Shown: piece by piece, positions 1-6,920 of the stretch
Numbering within the stretch: the first letter of the stretch is position 1
How the letters are laid out: the number at the start of each line of letters is the position of its first letter
NCBI GenBank assembly: GCA_003451915.1
Contig: DMJC01000284.1
Coordinates: 1-11,729 of the forward strand
Source of the DNA: Clostridiales bacterium
GTDB taxonomy: Bacteria; Bacillota; Clostridia; Saccharofermentanales; UBA5734
Length of the DNA: 11,729 nucleotides
Reading direction: 5' to 3'
Translations under genes and position numbers: made by a program
Notes under the pieces: model-generated
What the model was told of the DNA's origin: nothing
Databases searched by the model: none
What the model saw: only the letters and a program-made list of their open reading frames with translations

Positions 1-1748
1 CTGATGGCTCCCGCTGGCAGGATAAAGGTGAAATTATACTTTTTCCATGTTGTCCCGACATTGGTGAATGTCGTACCGACCGGGTCAAAGGGCCCGGTCA
101 GCCAGACCTGGACCGTGCGGTCATCAATATTTGCTTGCTTAAGCCAGAGTTCAGCCTCATAGATGGCATTCTTGCCGCCGATGATCCGGCTGTTTTGCAG
201 ACGCTGAGATATGATCGAGGCTTCTCCGGCGATATCAGGATCTGCAGACAGCAGCATTGCTGCCTCGCCACCGCCCGGCGCAAATTCATTGCTGACCCTG
301 CTGGCAGATCCGACGCCAAAATGAGGCCAGGGATCCTGAAATGCTTCTGCGCTGATATCCGCAGACAAATACGAATCCGGCACCGTCAGCGCTGATTTTT
401 CCAGATAGATTAAATCGCCGGCACGATACTGGCTTTCACGCAGCGAACTATCAAGCTGGATCTCTGCAACGAGCTGTGCGAGGCCCAGTCTGCCTTCACG
501 ATCGGCACTCAAAATTTTATCCTTCCCTGCCAGAGCAATGACTCGGCTGGTCATTCCCGTTTCAATGACCGATTTGAGCCAGGTTGTGCCACTATCGTTG
601 GACACGGCAAATCCGCCGTCGCGGTCAAGAACAATAAGCTGGCGGCGAGACAACATAATGATGTCGACCGCATCAGTTTCTGAACGGTAATCCAGTAATG
701 TAAAAACATTGCCGTCATCACTGATCGCCACTGCACTTTTTGTTCCGGCAGCAACAAAACGGCCACCGCGGTAATCTGCAGCCAGCCAGTTAATATCATC
801 CTGCTGACTGGCAATTTGCCAGATCACACCCGACTGCGAAGTCAGAATCGTTCCGCCATCACCTACGGCAGCAAAAGAATTTCCGCTGCAGACAATGTCA
901 TGCAGATCAGTCTCGACCAGCGGTTGCAGAACCGTCGAGTACAGGCCTTTGCCTGTAACCAGCGCGCCGCCGTCCCCGGCAGCCACATACGAACCTTCAG
1001 CGGTTGCTGCGATTGCACGGAGGACCAGATCCGGATAACGAGCTATAATCTGCCACGTTTTGCCATTGGGAGAGAAAAGCAGATCACCTTTTGCACTACA
1101 GGCGAAAAAACCATCATCGGACGCGCAAACACCTGTCAGGTCAGCTGTCAGGCCTGCATCAGAAATTTCAGGCGCCTGGCTGCTGACATCACTGATAATC
1201 AGGCCGTTTTCACCGACAGCTACCGTCACATCACCCATGCGGGCGAAAGCCAGAATGGCTTGCCGGGATGGCATATCGTCAGGCAGATTGACTTCAGAAA
1301 ATACCCCGACCCGATTAATGCCATAGTTGAGAACATTAGCTGTCTTTTTTAACGCAAGGCCATCATCGGTTCTCGTCATAACCCGAGCGGCAGCGCCGTT
1401 GAAAAAACCATCACCAAAGCGGCCGGCACTGGCATCTTCAGATGAGACGGTCAAGGTTGTTTCATCACCGCTGTAAACCGTTAACGTCTGCCTGAAGATG
1501 AGTGGTTCAAAGGAGGCGTCCCTTAGTATGCTGGAAGATTCAGCTGAACTTAATGAAACACCGCTGCCCAGAACGGCTGATCGGCTTGCACTTTCATTAA
1601 TCGTGATGGTGACCAGATCAGCCGGTCCGGCCTGGAGCAGCGCATAAAGCGATATCAGGCCTGCCGATGCCAGGATGACCAGCAAGGTTATACCGGTCAC
1701 GACAAAAGTTCGTTTCCGGATTCGGCTATACCTTTTCGGGCGTGCCAT
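1..1748 (-). CDS. Membrane-anchored Ycf48/BNR-type beta-propeller protein with C-terminal jelly-roll-like region (3' end off window)
   Basis: The frame stays open from ATG 1748 to the left edge (582 codons, no stop), so the C-terminus is missing. Residues 1-14 are basic (MARPKRYSRIRKR), followed by one hydrophobic segment at about 15-38. This is a type II signal anchor, so the bulk should lie outside the membrane. From about residue 175 to 420 there are repeated blade-like units: AVGENGLIISD (~180), a unit ending GKTWQII (~234), AAGDGGALVTGKG (~256), AVGDGGTILTSQSG..W (~293-309), a unit with AISDDGNVF (~340), and DGGFAVSNDSGTTW (~375-390). This G-x-G-T/S-I-x-x-S-x-x-G-x-x-W pattern is typical of Ycf48/BNR/sialidase propellers. 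From about 450 onward, a region with WKKYNFTFILPAG near the edge resembles carbohydrate-binding jelly-roll domains (CBM4/9-like). The start lies 2 bp after the asnA stop and has no clear Shine-Dalgarno, so translational coupling is likely. The start is supported by the charged N-terminus. The substrate is unknown. The fold assignment is by pattern only. Confidence 0.72.
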   Translation of the reverse strand, partial: MARPKRYSRIRKRTFVVTGITLLVILASAGLISLYALLQAGPADLVTITINESASRSAVLGSGVSLSSAESSSILRDASFEPLIFRQTLTVYSGDETTLTVSSEDASAGRFGDGFFNGAAARVMTRTDDGLALKKTANVLNYGINRVGVFSEVNLPDDMPSRQAILAFARMGDVTVAVGENGLIISDVSSQAPEISDAGLTADLTGVCASDDGFFACSAKGDLLFSPNGKTWQIIARYPDLVLRAIAATAEGSYVAAGDGGALVTGKGLYSTVLQPLVETDLHDIVCSGNSFAAVGDGGTILTSQSGVIWQIASQQDDINWLAADYRGGRFVAAGTKSAVAISDDGNVFTLLDYRSETDAVDIIMLSRRQLIVLDRDGGFAVSNDSGTTWLKSVIETGMTSRVIALAGKDKILSADREGRLGLAQLVAEIQLDSSLRESQYRAGDLIYLEKSALTVPDSYLSADISAEAFQDPWPHFGVGSASRVSNEFAPGGGEAAMLLSADPDIAGEASIISQRLQNSRIIGGKNAIYEAELWLKQANIDDRTVQVWLTGPFDPVGTTFTNVGTTWKKYNFTFILPAGAI

Positions 1749-1750
1749 AT

Positions 1751-2770
1751 TCAGAGCAAAACGATGCCGTTTTGCTGGCAGGTGCTGATCATGCTGTCCG
1801 GCCAGACAGAAGACTGAACTTCACCGATGTGAGCTTTATCCAGATAAAACATGCACAAACGTGATTGGCCGATACCGCCGCCGATCGTATAGGGCAGTTC
1901 GCCGTTCAGGATCATCCGGTGGAAGTCAAGGTTCATGCGGTCGATGCAGCCTGATTTGACCAGTTGCTCACGCATGGAAATTTCGTCAACACGAATGCCC
2001 ATTGATGATATTTCAAAGGCCCTTTCCAGAGTCGGGTTCCAGAACAGCAAGTCGCCGTTGAGCCGCCAGTCATCATAGTCTGGCGCGCGTCCGTCATGTG
2101 ATTGCCCGCTCTTCAGCTTATCACCGATCTGCATGATGAAGACGGCGCGTTTTGCACGGCAAATTTCATCTTCACGCTGTTTGGCCGTCAGCCCGGGATA
2201 CTGGTCTTCGAGATCCTGCGACGTGATGAAAAAAAGGTCGGCAGGCAATTTACGGTTAAGCATCGGATAATAACGCAGGATATGATTCTCAATCCGGTGT
2301 AAACACCGATAGAGCTCCAGAACGACCTGCTGCAGCGTGTCCAGTATACGTTGTTCACGCGTGATGATCAGCTCCCAGTCCCATTGATCAACATAGACTG
2401 AGTGGAGGTTGTCGAGAACCTCGTCGCGGCGGATAGCGTTCATATCGGTATAAATACCTTCACCAGGCTGAAAACCATAACGGGCCAGCGCCATCCGCTT
2501 CCACTTGGCCAGTGACTGGACAACCTCGACATGAGCGCCAATATCCTTGATATCAAAGCTGACCGGGCGCTCAACACCGTTCAGGTTGTCATTCAGGCCG
2601 GTTTCCGGCCTGACGTACAGCGGCGCAGAAACACGGGTCAGATTCAGCGTATCAGCAATCTGGGCCTCAACCTGGTCTTTGACCAGCTTGATGGCAATCT
2701 CAGTTTCACGGACATCCAGTTTTGATTGATAATCGGTTGGAATAGCCAGGTTGTCATCGAATCTTACCAT
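1751..2770 (-). CDS. asnA: Aspartate--ammonia ligase (AsnA-type asparagine synthetase)
   Basis: Makes asparagine from aspartate, ammonia and ATP (giving AMP and PPi) in the cytoplasm. AsnA is a class II aminoacyl-tRNA-synthetase-like enzyme, unlike glutamine-dependent AsnB. The 339-residue protein matches the family length (about 330). Recognisable blocks are RPETGLNDNLNGVERPVSF (~54-72), the LAKWKR segment (~87-92), YTDMNAIRRDE (~107-117), DNLHSVYVDQWDWE (~120-133) and the class II motif 3 GGGIGQSRLC (~297-306). The start was set at ATG 2770 because GGAG lies 7 bases upstream (GGAGTTTTCATATG). The longer reading from TTG 2788 has no ribosome binding site and would run over the upstream stop. 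The gene lies 14 bp behind the CPBP protease and 2 bp before the propeller gene, so it is mid-operon. No T-box or other asparagine-responsive leader is visible in the short gap. No odd residues were seen. Confidence 0.95.
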   Translation of the reverse strand: MVRFDDNLAIPTDYQSKLDVRETEIAIKLVKDQVEAQIADTLNLTRVSAPLYVRPETGLNDNLNGVERPVSFDIKDIGAHVEVVQSLAKWKRMALARYGFQPGEGIYTDMNAIRRDEVLDNLHSVYVDQWDWELIITREQRILDTLQQVVLELYRCLHRIENHILRYYPMLNRKLPADLFFITSQDLEDQYPGLTAKQREDEICRAKRAVFIMQIGDKLKSGQSHDGRAPDYDDWRLNGDLLFWNPTLERAFEISSMGIRVDEISMREQLVKSGCIDRMNLDFHRMILNGELPYTIGGGIGQSRLCMFYLDKAHIGEVQSSVWPDSMISTCQQNGIVLL

Positions 2771-2784
2771 ATGAAAACTCCATT

Positions 2785-3708
2785 TCAATGTTGTATGGCA
2801 TTAACCTGTCGCCGGCTCAGCAGCATATAGATACCGGCAGCCAGGCCAATAACAATAAAGCCCATTTCAGTATAAACTAGAATGTTGAGGGCTGCTTCAT
2901 TTTCGCCAATCATCATTGGCAAGGCGCTGCCGAGAAAATTGAAAAGACAATGCATGGCAATCGGCACCCAGATCGATCGCGACCAGTAATAAGCCAGGCC
3001 CAGCAGCAGCCCGGGCAGCAGGACATAGGATGATTGGACAGGCTGCATATGGTAGGCGGCAAAAACAACAGCCTGAATGATAATCGCTGCCCATTCCGGC
3101 ATGGCTTTGCGCAATTCGCCCTGAATCACGCCGCGGAATATAAGTTCTTCCAAAACCGGTGTCAGCACCGAGATGCCCAGGATAAGCCAGAAATAACCCG
3201 TCTCCGCTGTGAACGCTGCAGACTGCTGTTCATAATCGTTCAGCATTTTCTGGATCAGCGGACTGGATTCTCCAAGTGATACCAGCAGGTTTAAATAAAT
3301 ATTGACCACACCGATTACACCAACCATCATGGCCAGAGACGCCAGCATGTCAGATGGCCGGAATTTCCCGGTCAGCCAGGTTCTGGGGTCGCGCCGCGCC
3401 GTTAAACGCAGGTAAACCAGGCAGACTGGTATCAGAGCGACTGAAAGGATAGCTGAAATGACCGGGTAATGGGTCACAATAATATCAGACAGCGCAAATG
3501 GATCAGCCAGCAATGTGCCGAGGTCGGCTGCACCAATTGCAGCCTGGACGAAGATATAGCCAAAAATGTAAAGAGCACTGATTACAGTCGAAAAAAACAG
3601 GTGCATGGCTAAAAATAACATCGGTATCAAGAATGTCCGCCAGGTCAGCTGCCTGTTCAGCATTACGCCGGGTGTGCCGGTGTTATTAAACTGGTGTCCG
3701 AATTCCAT
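2785..3708 (-). CDS. CPBP-family intramembrane metalloprotease (CAAX protease/bacteriocin-processing type)
   Basis: A 307-residue polytopic membrane protein. Hydrophobic segments lie near 25-60, 80-103, 120-146, 172-186, 206-219, 228-248 and 275-297. All three CPBP (formerly Abi) motifs are present: EELIFRG at 187-193 (E187, E188, R192), FAAYH at 216-220 (H220) and HCLFN at 253-257 (H253, N257). These are the metal/catalytic positions in this glutamate-type intramembrane protease family. Substrates of bacterial members are mostly unknown. Some process or give immunity to peptides, and there is no bacteriocin gene here. The start was chosen at ATG 3708 because AAAGGAG sits 7 bases upstream. 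The TTG two codons earlier would overlap that site. It follows the DUF2156 gene by 22 bp and precedes asnA by 14 bp, and is clearly cotranscribed. Pairing with DUF2156 hints at an envelope role (inference). Confidence 0.9.
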   Translation of the reverse strand: MEFGHQFNNTGTPGVMLNRQLTWRTFLIPMLFLAMHLFFSTVISALYIFGYIFVQAAIGAADLGTLLADPFALSDIIVTHYPVISAILSVALIPVCLVYLRLTARRDPRTWLTGKFRPSDMLASLAMMVGVIGVVNIYLNLLVSLGESSPLIQKMLNDYEQQSAAFTAETGYFWLILGISVLTPVLEELIFRGVIQGELRKAMPEWAAIIIQAVVFAAYHMQPVQSSYVLLPGLLLGLAYYWSRSIWVPIAMHCLFNFLGSALPMMIGENEAALNILVYTEMGFIVIGLAAGIYMLLSRRQVNAIQH

Positions 3709-3730
3709 CAGCAAACTCCTTTCCCAGAGG

Positions 3731-4648
3731 CTAAGCTTTCAGCAAGACCGCTTCATATTTATGGATCAAGCGGATCGGGCCGTAAGATTGTTTGGCTTTG
3801 CGCAGCCCGCCGATGCCCATGTCCTCTTCCCGATTGACATAACGGACTTCCGGGAATGCGTGATCAAGAACCAGTTTATTGATGGCAGAATAGATGCCGT
3901 GATAAGTCGCATCAGCTTTTTCAAAGTGGATGACAGCTGTGTCACCGTCGAGCAATGATCCCAGGGCAAAGGCTGCCAGACGGCCGCCGATGCGGATTGA
4001 TCCGCCCCGGATATCAAGGCTGTCAAAATCCTCGTAAAGCTGACGGATGGCCCGATAATCGCTGAGGCATAGGTTCAGGCAGTCCAGCTTTTTTTCATCA
4101 CACCAGGCTTTGACCAGTGACAGAGCTTCATCCCGGTCTGATGCCTGAGCCGGGCTGTAGACATAATCAGGATAGCTCCGGCAGAAACGGTTGAAGTGGT
4201 TGCGCTTGCCGTGCAAATCTTTGCCGGAGAGGTCGCGCAGTTCTGCAGCGTCATAGAGATAGTCGGAATAATCCGGATTATGGGAAATCTGGATCTGATA
4301 GTCTGGAAGATCCTGCAGCAGCGGCAGGTTGGCTTCATCAATGTACATAAGCCGTAATGGCCAGCCACGGGCCTGGAAGGCATTCCAGAGGATATCGATG
4401 ATCGCCTTCAGCTGTGCCTGATTTGTCAGCCCCGTCGGCCAGGCTACGTGAGGGGTCGTGAAAACACCTCCGTCACTGACCAGCGTCAGGCAGCCGGCAA
4501 TCATCGCCTTCTGATAATAAAAGCCGGCGTTCCAGGCAACCCGGCTATTCAGACAATTGTCGGATATCTCCGATCGGTTTTGCTGTTGCAGCTGACTGTA
4601 AATCTGGCTGTCTTTGGCTGTAAAAAGGGTACACCCTTCGCATTGCAT
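3731..4648 (-). CDS. DUF2156 protein (phosphatidylglycerol lysyltransferase C-terminal-like, GNAT fold)
   Basis: A soluble 305-residue protein with the family signatures YLYDAAELRDLSGKDLHGKRN (start ~130, key residues Y132, L137, L140, K143, K148, R149, N150) and REEDMGIGGLRKAKQSYGP (~273-291, key E274, D276, G278, G280, L282, K284, K286, S288, Y289). This is the LPG_synthase_C/DUF2156 domain, the tandem GNAT-like aminoacyltransferase half of MprF. MprF transfers lysine from tRNA to phosphatidylglycerol, but this protein has no transmembrane flippase or anchor part, so its acceptor cannot be inferred. Such stand-alone proteins are widespread in Clostridia. The N-terminus carries CxxC (C3, C6) and more cysteines at 32, 53, 156, 183, 190 and 194. 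Metal binding by the CxxC is possible but not shown. Start ATG 4648 has AAGGGGAG 6 bases upstream. It lies 12 bp behind the second DUF1292 gene and 22 bp before the CPBP protease. Confidence 0.85.
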   Translation of the reverse strand: MQCEGCTLFTAKDSQIYSQLQQQNRSEISDNCLNSRVAWNAGFYYQKAMIAGCLTLVSDGGVFTTPHVAWPTGLTNQAQLKAIIDILWNAFQARGWPLRLMYIDEANLPLLQDLPDYQIQISHNPDYSDYLYDAAELRDLSGKDLHGKRNHFNRFCRSYPDYVYSPAQASDRDEALSLVKAWCDEKKLDCLNLCLSDYRAIRQLYEDFDSLDIRGGSIRIGGRLAAFALGSLLDGDTAVIHFEKADATYHGIYSAINKLVLDHAFPEVRYVNREEDMGIGGLRKAKQSYGPIRLIHKYEAVLLKA

Positions 4649-4660
4649 CGCTGTCTCCCC

Positions 4661-5002
4661 TTAAAGCCCGCCGGCTTCTTCAAATCGTTTAAAAAAGCAG
4701 TCGAAAGCAGCGTCCAGCTCCTGCCGGTTCTTGACCGACAGGAAATACTGTTCACCGCTTGCGTGGCGCTCGGTTCTGAGAATGATGATCTCGGGGTCGG
4801 TATGCCGGCCGTCATCCGGTTCGTAATTATACATCACAGTATACTCACGGTTCTTCATCTGGAAGGTATCGATCAATGACATGTAATACTCATGCCCGTT
4901 GTCAATATCAACCAGGACGGCCAGGACATCCTCCTGAGAAGCCCGGTCGTCACGGACTGGGGCGACGGGCTCAGTCTTCTTCTTCGCCGTCCTCGTCTTC
5001 AT
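4661..5002 (-). CDS. DUF1292 family protein (second of a tandem pair)
   Basis: A 113-residue protein. A lysine/arginine-rich N-terminal tail (residues 1-20) is followed by a DUF1292-like body: VDIDNGHEYYMSLIDTF (~31-47), YTVMYNYEPD (~54-63), EIIILRTE (~71-78), EQYFLSV (~84-90) and a final helix rich in F and E (~94-110). This matches the two-strand, insert, IxRxE, 'E-x-Y-L/F-x-x-V' layout of the family (B. subtilis YrzB). Function is unknown for the whole family. Start ATG 5002 was chosen because GAGGA lies about 8 bases upstream. Codons further upstream (as far as TTG 5065) have no ribosome binding site and run inside the preceding gene. With this start the gene overlaps the 3' end of the first DUF1292 gene by 32 bp in another frame, pointing to coupled translation and to an old duplication that later diverged. 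Confidence 0.8.
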   Translation of the reverse strand: MKTRTAKKKTEPVAPVRDDRASQEDVLAVLVDIDNGHEYYMSLIDTFQMKNREYTVMYNYEPDDGRHTDPEIIILRTERHASGEQYFLSVKNRQELDAAFDCFFKRFEEAGGL

Positions 5003-5354
5003 CGGTTTCTTCCTCGCAGATCCGCTCATATTCGGCGTAAACCCGTTCATATTCGGATTCGTCAAGGCTCATCAAGCCTTCGGTGCCGTCCTCCATAGTC
5101 ACAACCCGAGTAATGACCATCTCCGGTTCGGCCTCATCATCCATCGTAACCAGGACACAGTAATGCTCATCCTCAAATTCGAAGTCATCAGCGATGACAA
5201 AGGAATATTCTTCACCGGTCTCGGTATCGGTCATCGTGATGACGCTCTCGCCGGAGTCGTCGCAGCCGCAGCCACAGCCGCAGTCACAGGCGTCGTCCAT
5301 CGCCTCGTCATGGTCATGACCGCAATTGCAGTTATTTTTGTCTTCATCAAACAT
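4971..5354 (-). CDS. DUF1292 family protein with Cys/His-rich N-terminus (YrzB-like)
   Basis: A 127-residue, very acidic protein. Residues 38-112 form the DUF1292 body: ITMTDTETGEEYSFVIADDF, then EDEHYCVLVTMDD, VITRVVTMEDG and a terminal acidic helix. The C-terminus (114-127) is almost all Glu/Asp. The N-terminal 32 residues carry CNCGHDHD (C9, C11, H13, H15) and CDCGCGCGC (C23, C25, C27, C29, C31), a likely metal-binding patch that the family core does not need. Start ATG 5354 has AGGAGG 9 bases upstream. The gene is the first after an internal promoter and lies 101 bp behind ruvX, the position yrzB has after yrrK in B. subtilis. Function is unknown. Metal binding is inferred from cysteine and histidine spacing only. 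Confidence 0.87.
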   Translation of the reverse strand: MFDEDKNNCNCGHDHDEAMDDACDCGCGCGCDDSGESVITMTDTETGEEYSFVIADDFEFEDEHYCVLVTMDDEAEPEMVITRVVTMEDGTEGLMSLDESEYERVYAEYERICEEETDEDEDGEEED

Positions 5355-5374
5355 GTTTATAATCCTCCTGATGT

Positions 5375-5427
5375 CAGCCGTCTTAATCGGCTGTCAATAT
5401 CCGGCACCAGCGGCCTTTGGTCGCCGG
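5375..5427 (-). promoter_or_regulatory. Two tandem hairpins in the leader of the DUF1292 gene
   Basis: Between the predicted -10 box and the AGGAGG site, two stems can form. The first (5401-5427) pairs CCGGC-ACCA with TGGT-(bulge C)-GCCGG around an 8-base loop. The second (5375-5393) pairs CAGCCG with CGGCTG around a 7-base loop. Neither is followed by a U-run, so these are not terminators for ruvX. They may stabilise the mRNA or gate translation. A protein or ligand partner is not visible. Confidence 0.45.
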
Positions 5428-5444
5428 CGCATAGATTTCTCCCC

Positions 5445-5453
5445 ATTATACCA
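5445..5453 (-). promoter_or_regulatory. Internal extended -10 promoter upstream of the DUF1292 pair
   Basis: The minus strand reads TGGTATAATGGGG just after the ruvX stop. That is a perfect TATAAT (5445-5450) with the extended -10 TG one base upstream (5452-5453). No good -35 is seen at 16-17 bp spacing (GCAAAT or CGCAAA, inside ruvX), which an extended -10 can tolerate. Transcription would start near 5438, giving a leader of about 84 bases. It would allow the left half of the operon to be expressed apart from mtaB–ruvX. Confidence 0.6.
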
Positions 5454-5455
5454 TA

Positions 5456-5899
5456 TCACCCGCCAGATTTGCGACGGCTTTCCAGATACTCCTGCAGGAT
5501 TATTTCAGCAGCGATCTGGTCGATGACGGCGTTGCGCCGGTCGGCACGTATACCTGTCTCACGCATGATCCGTGAAGCAAGCACAGTCGTATATCGTTCA
5601 TCGCGCAAAACCGGCTCGATGCCAGTCCTGCTCTGCAGCTCGGCTGCCAGGCTGCGCGCTTTGTCCTCAGACGGACCCGGTTTGCCGTCGGTGCGGCGCG
5701 GCACACCGATCACAATCCCGACAGCTTGCTGTTCTTGAACAATTATGCAGATCCTGTCCAGGGCCCAGGCTGAATCTCGCCCATTCCAGCGGATAGTTTC
5801 CAGTCCGCGGGCTAAAACTCCCATAGGATCACTGACCGCGATGCCGATTCTTGCATCGCCATAATCGATTCCGATCCATTTGCCAGTCTCAGGGCTCAT
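5456..5899 (-). CDS. ruvX: RuvX/YqgF family RNase H-fold protein (Holliday junction resolvase-like, pre-16S rRNA nuclease)
   Basis: A 147-residue cytoplasmic protein, within the normal 138-150 range. All YqgF motifs are in order: IGIDYGDARIGIAVSDPMG (9-27, catalytic D12), VIGVPRRTDGKPG (63-75), RDERYTTV (99-106, acidic E101) and IDQIAAEIILQEYL (126-139, D127). These three acids form the RNase H-like active site. E. coli YqgF is implicated in processing the 5' end of 16S rRNA. A Holliday-junction resolvase role comes from structural similarity to RuvC. The start was set at ATG 5899, preceded by AAGGTGG at 7 bases and 2 bp after the stop of the aldo/keto reductase gene. A TTG at 5920 would overlap that gene and has no ribosome binding site. 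It sits between ireB and DUF1292, as in the Firmicutes yrzL–yrrK–yrzB block. Confidence 0.95.
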   Translation of the reverse strand: MSPETGKWIGIDYGDARIGIAVSDPMGVLARGLETIRWNGRDSAWALDRICIIVQEQQAVGIVIGVPRRTDGKPGPSEDKARSLAAELQSRTGIEPVLRDERYTTVLASRIMRETGIRADRRNAVIDQIAAEIILQEYLESRRKSGG

Positions 5900-5901
5900 C
5901 T

Positions 5902-6906
5902 TCAAACCACCTTGATGCAAAAATCACGGCAGACAGTTGCGCAATACCCGCAGAAAATGCAGTGGCTGCTGTCTGCAACTGCCCGGCCATTTTCCAAATG
6001 CAACGCATGTTCACCACAGCGGGCCACGCATGCGCCACACCCTGTGCACCAGTCGCCGATCGCCAGACGACGCTGGCGCTGTCGGGTTGATGCAAGCAGC
6101 TCTTGACTGACTGGCTGTCCTGAGAAAAGTGCAATATTCATATCGACTTCAGCTTCACTCTGCATTCCGACCGCATAGGCATCAGCAAACTTTAAATCAA
6201 GAGCAAAAGCGGCTGCAGCTGCAAAATCTTGCAACAAATGACCGCCACCCAGCATTTTCATGCCATAAATGCCAAGCCCGGCGTCATGGGCCCGTGCGCA
6301 GGCAGCCACCATATCGGCGGCGCTGCCATCGAGCAGACCGATGCCGCGCAGGTTAAGCAGCGGGTGAATCACATCGGCATCCCGATATGGGCCGGGATCA
6401 CGGTCTTGCCAGACCTCCAGGCCAGCCGGATCGGAACTTTTTGCTGCCGCCAGAGCCAGTACTGGCTCAATCGCATGTGTCGAAATGCCAACAGCCCGGA
6501 TTAAGCCTTTGCCTTTCTGCTCGAGCAGCCAGGTAAAAGCCTCTCGATGGCCATCCAGCGTCAGACTGGATTCCTGCTCATGAAGCAGAACAATATCAAT
6601 AACATCAAGATCAAGTGCCTGCCTGGCTTTATCAAGGGCTGCCGATGCCGAGGCTGCATCCCAGGCGTAGGTTTTTGTGCTGATCACCGGGCGTTGGGGT
6701 AATCGTCGCAACGCAGAATGGATATGGGGATAGGTATCATAAATTTCCGCTGTATCCCAGAATGTCACGCCACGTTCATAAGCGTATGCCAGCAGCTCGC
6801 CGCCCGCTTCAGCTGAGAATCCGGCCTGTGCCGGGCTGAGTGTCAGCGTGCCAAAACAAAGCCTTGACACTTTCAGGCCTGTCTTACCTAGTAATCGTTG
6901 TTCCAT
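5902..6906 (-). CDS. Aldo/keto reductase with C-terminal 2x[4Fe-4S] ferredoxin domain
   Basis: A 334-residue protein. Residues 1-265 form a TIM-barrel aldo/keto reductase beginning MEQRLLGKTGLKVSRLCFGT. The catalytic tetrad is present: D51 and Y56 in WDTAEIYD, K78 in ISTK and H109 in VLLHEQ. Residues 285-334 form a bacterial-type ferredoxin module with two CxxCxxCxxxC motifs (C287/290/293/297 and C316/319/322/326). This fusion is a known clostridial subfamily, presumably an oxidoreductase that exchanges electrons with ferredoxin. The substrate is unknown. The barrel looks shortened in the cofactor-binding C-terminal part, so NADPH use should not be assumed. Start ATG 6906 has only a weak ribosome binding site and lies 14 bp after the ireB stop. 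The stop is 2 bp before ruvX ATG. Its presence between ireB and ruvX is an insertion relative to the B. subtilis order. Confidence 0.93.
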   Translation of the reverse strand: MEQRLLGKTGLKVSRLCFGTLTLSPAQAGFSAEAGGELLAYAYERGVTFWDTAEIYDTYPHIHSALRRLPQRPVISTKTYAWDAASASAALDKARQALDLDVIDIVLLHEQESSLTLDGHREAFTWLLEQKGKGLIRAVGISTHAIEPVLALAAAKSSDPAGLEVWQDRDPGPYRDADVIHPLLNLRGIGLLDGSAADMVAACARAHDAGLGIYGMKMLGGGHLLQDFAAAAAFALDLKFADAYAVGMQSEAEVDMNIALFSGQPVSQELLASTRQRQRRLAIGDWCTGCGACVARCGEHALHLENGRAVADSSHCIFCGYCATVCRDFCIKVV

Positions 6907-6920
6907 GGCAGTGTCCAGTC

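Noticed and set aside
816..1352. A 178-codon open frame on the plus strand
   Set aside because: It lies wholly opposite the long minus-strand propeller gene, which has a clear anchor and repeats. The plus reading has no ribosome binding site or recognisable motif.
3709..3730. TTG 3714 as the start of the CPBP protease
   Set aside because: It sits directly against the AAAGGAG site. ATG 3708 has proper 7-base spacing.
5375..5427. The two hairpins read as a terminator of ruvX
   Set aside because: No T-run follows either stem on the minus strand, and both lie downstream of a good -10 box, so a leader is the better reading.
5163..5738. A 191-codon plus-strand frame across DUF1292 and ruvX
   Set aside because: It is an antisense shadow of two well-supported minus genes and has low-complexity, motif-free sequence.
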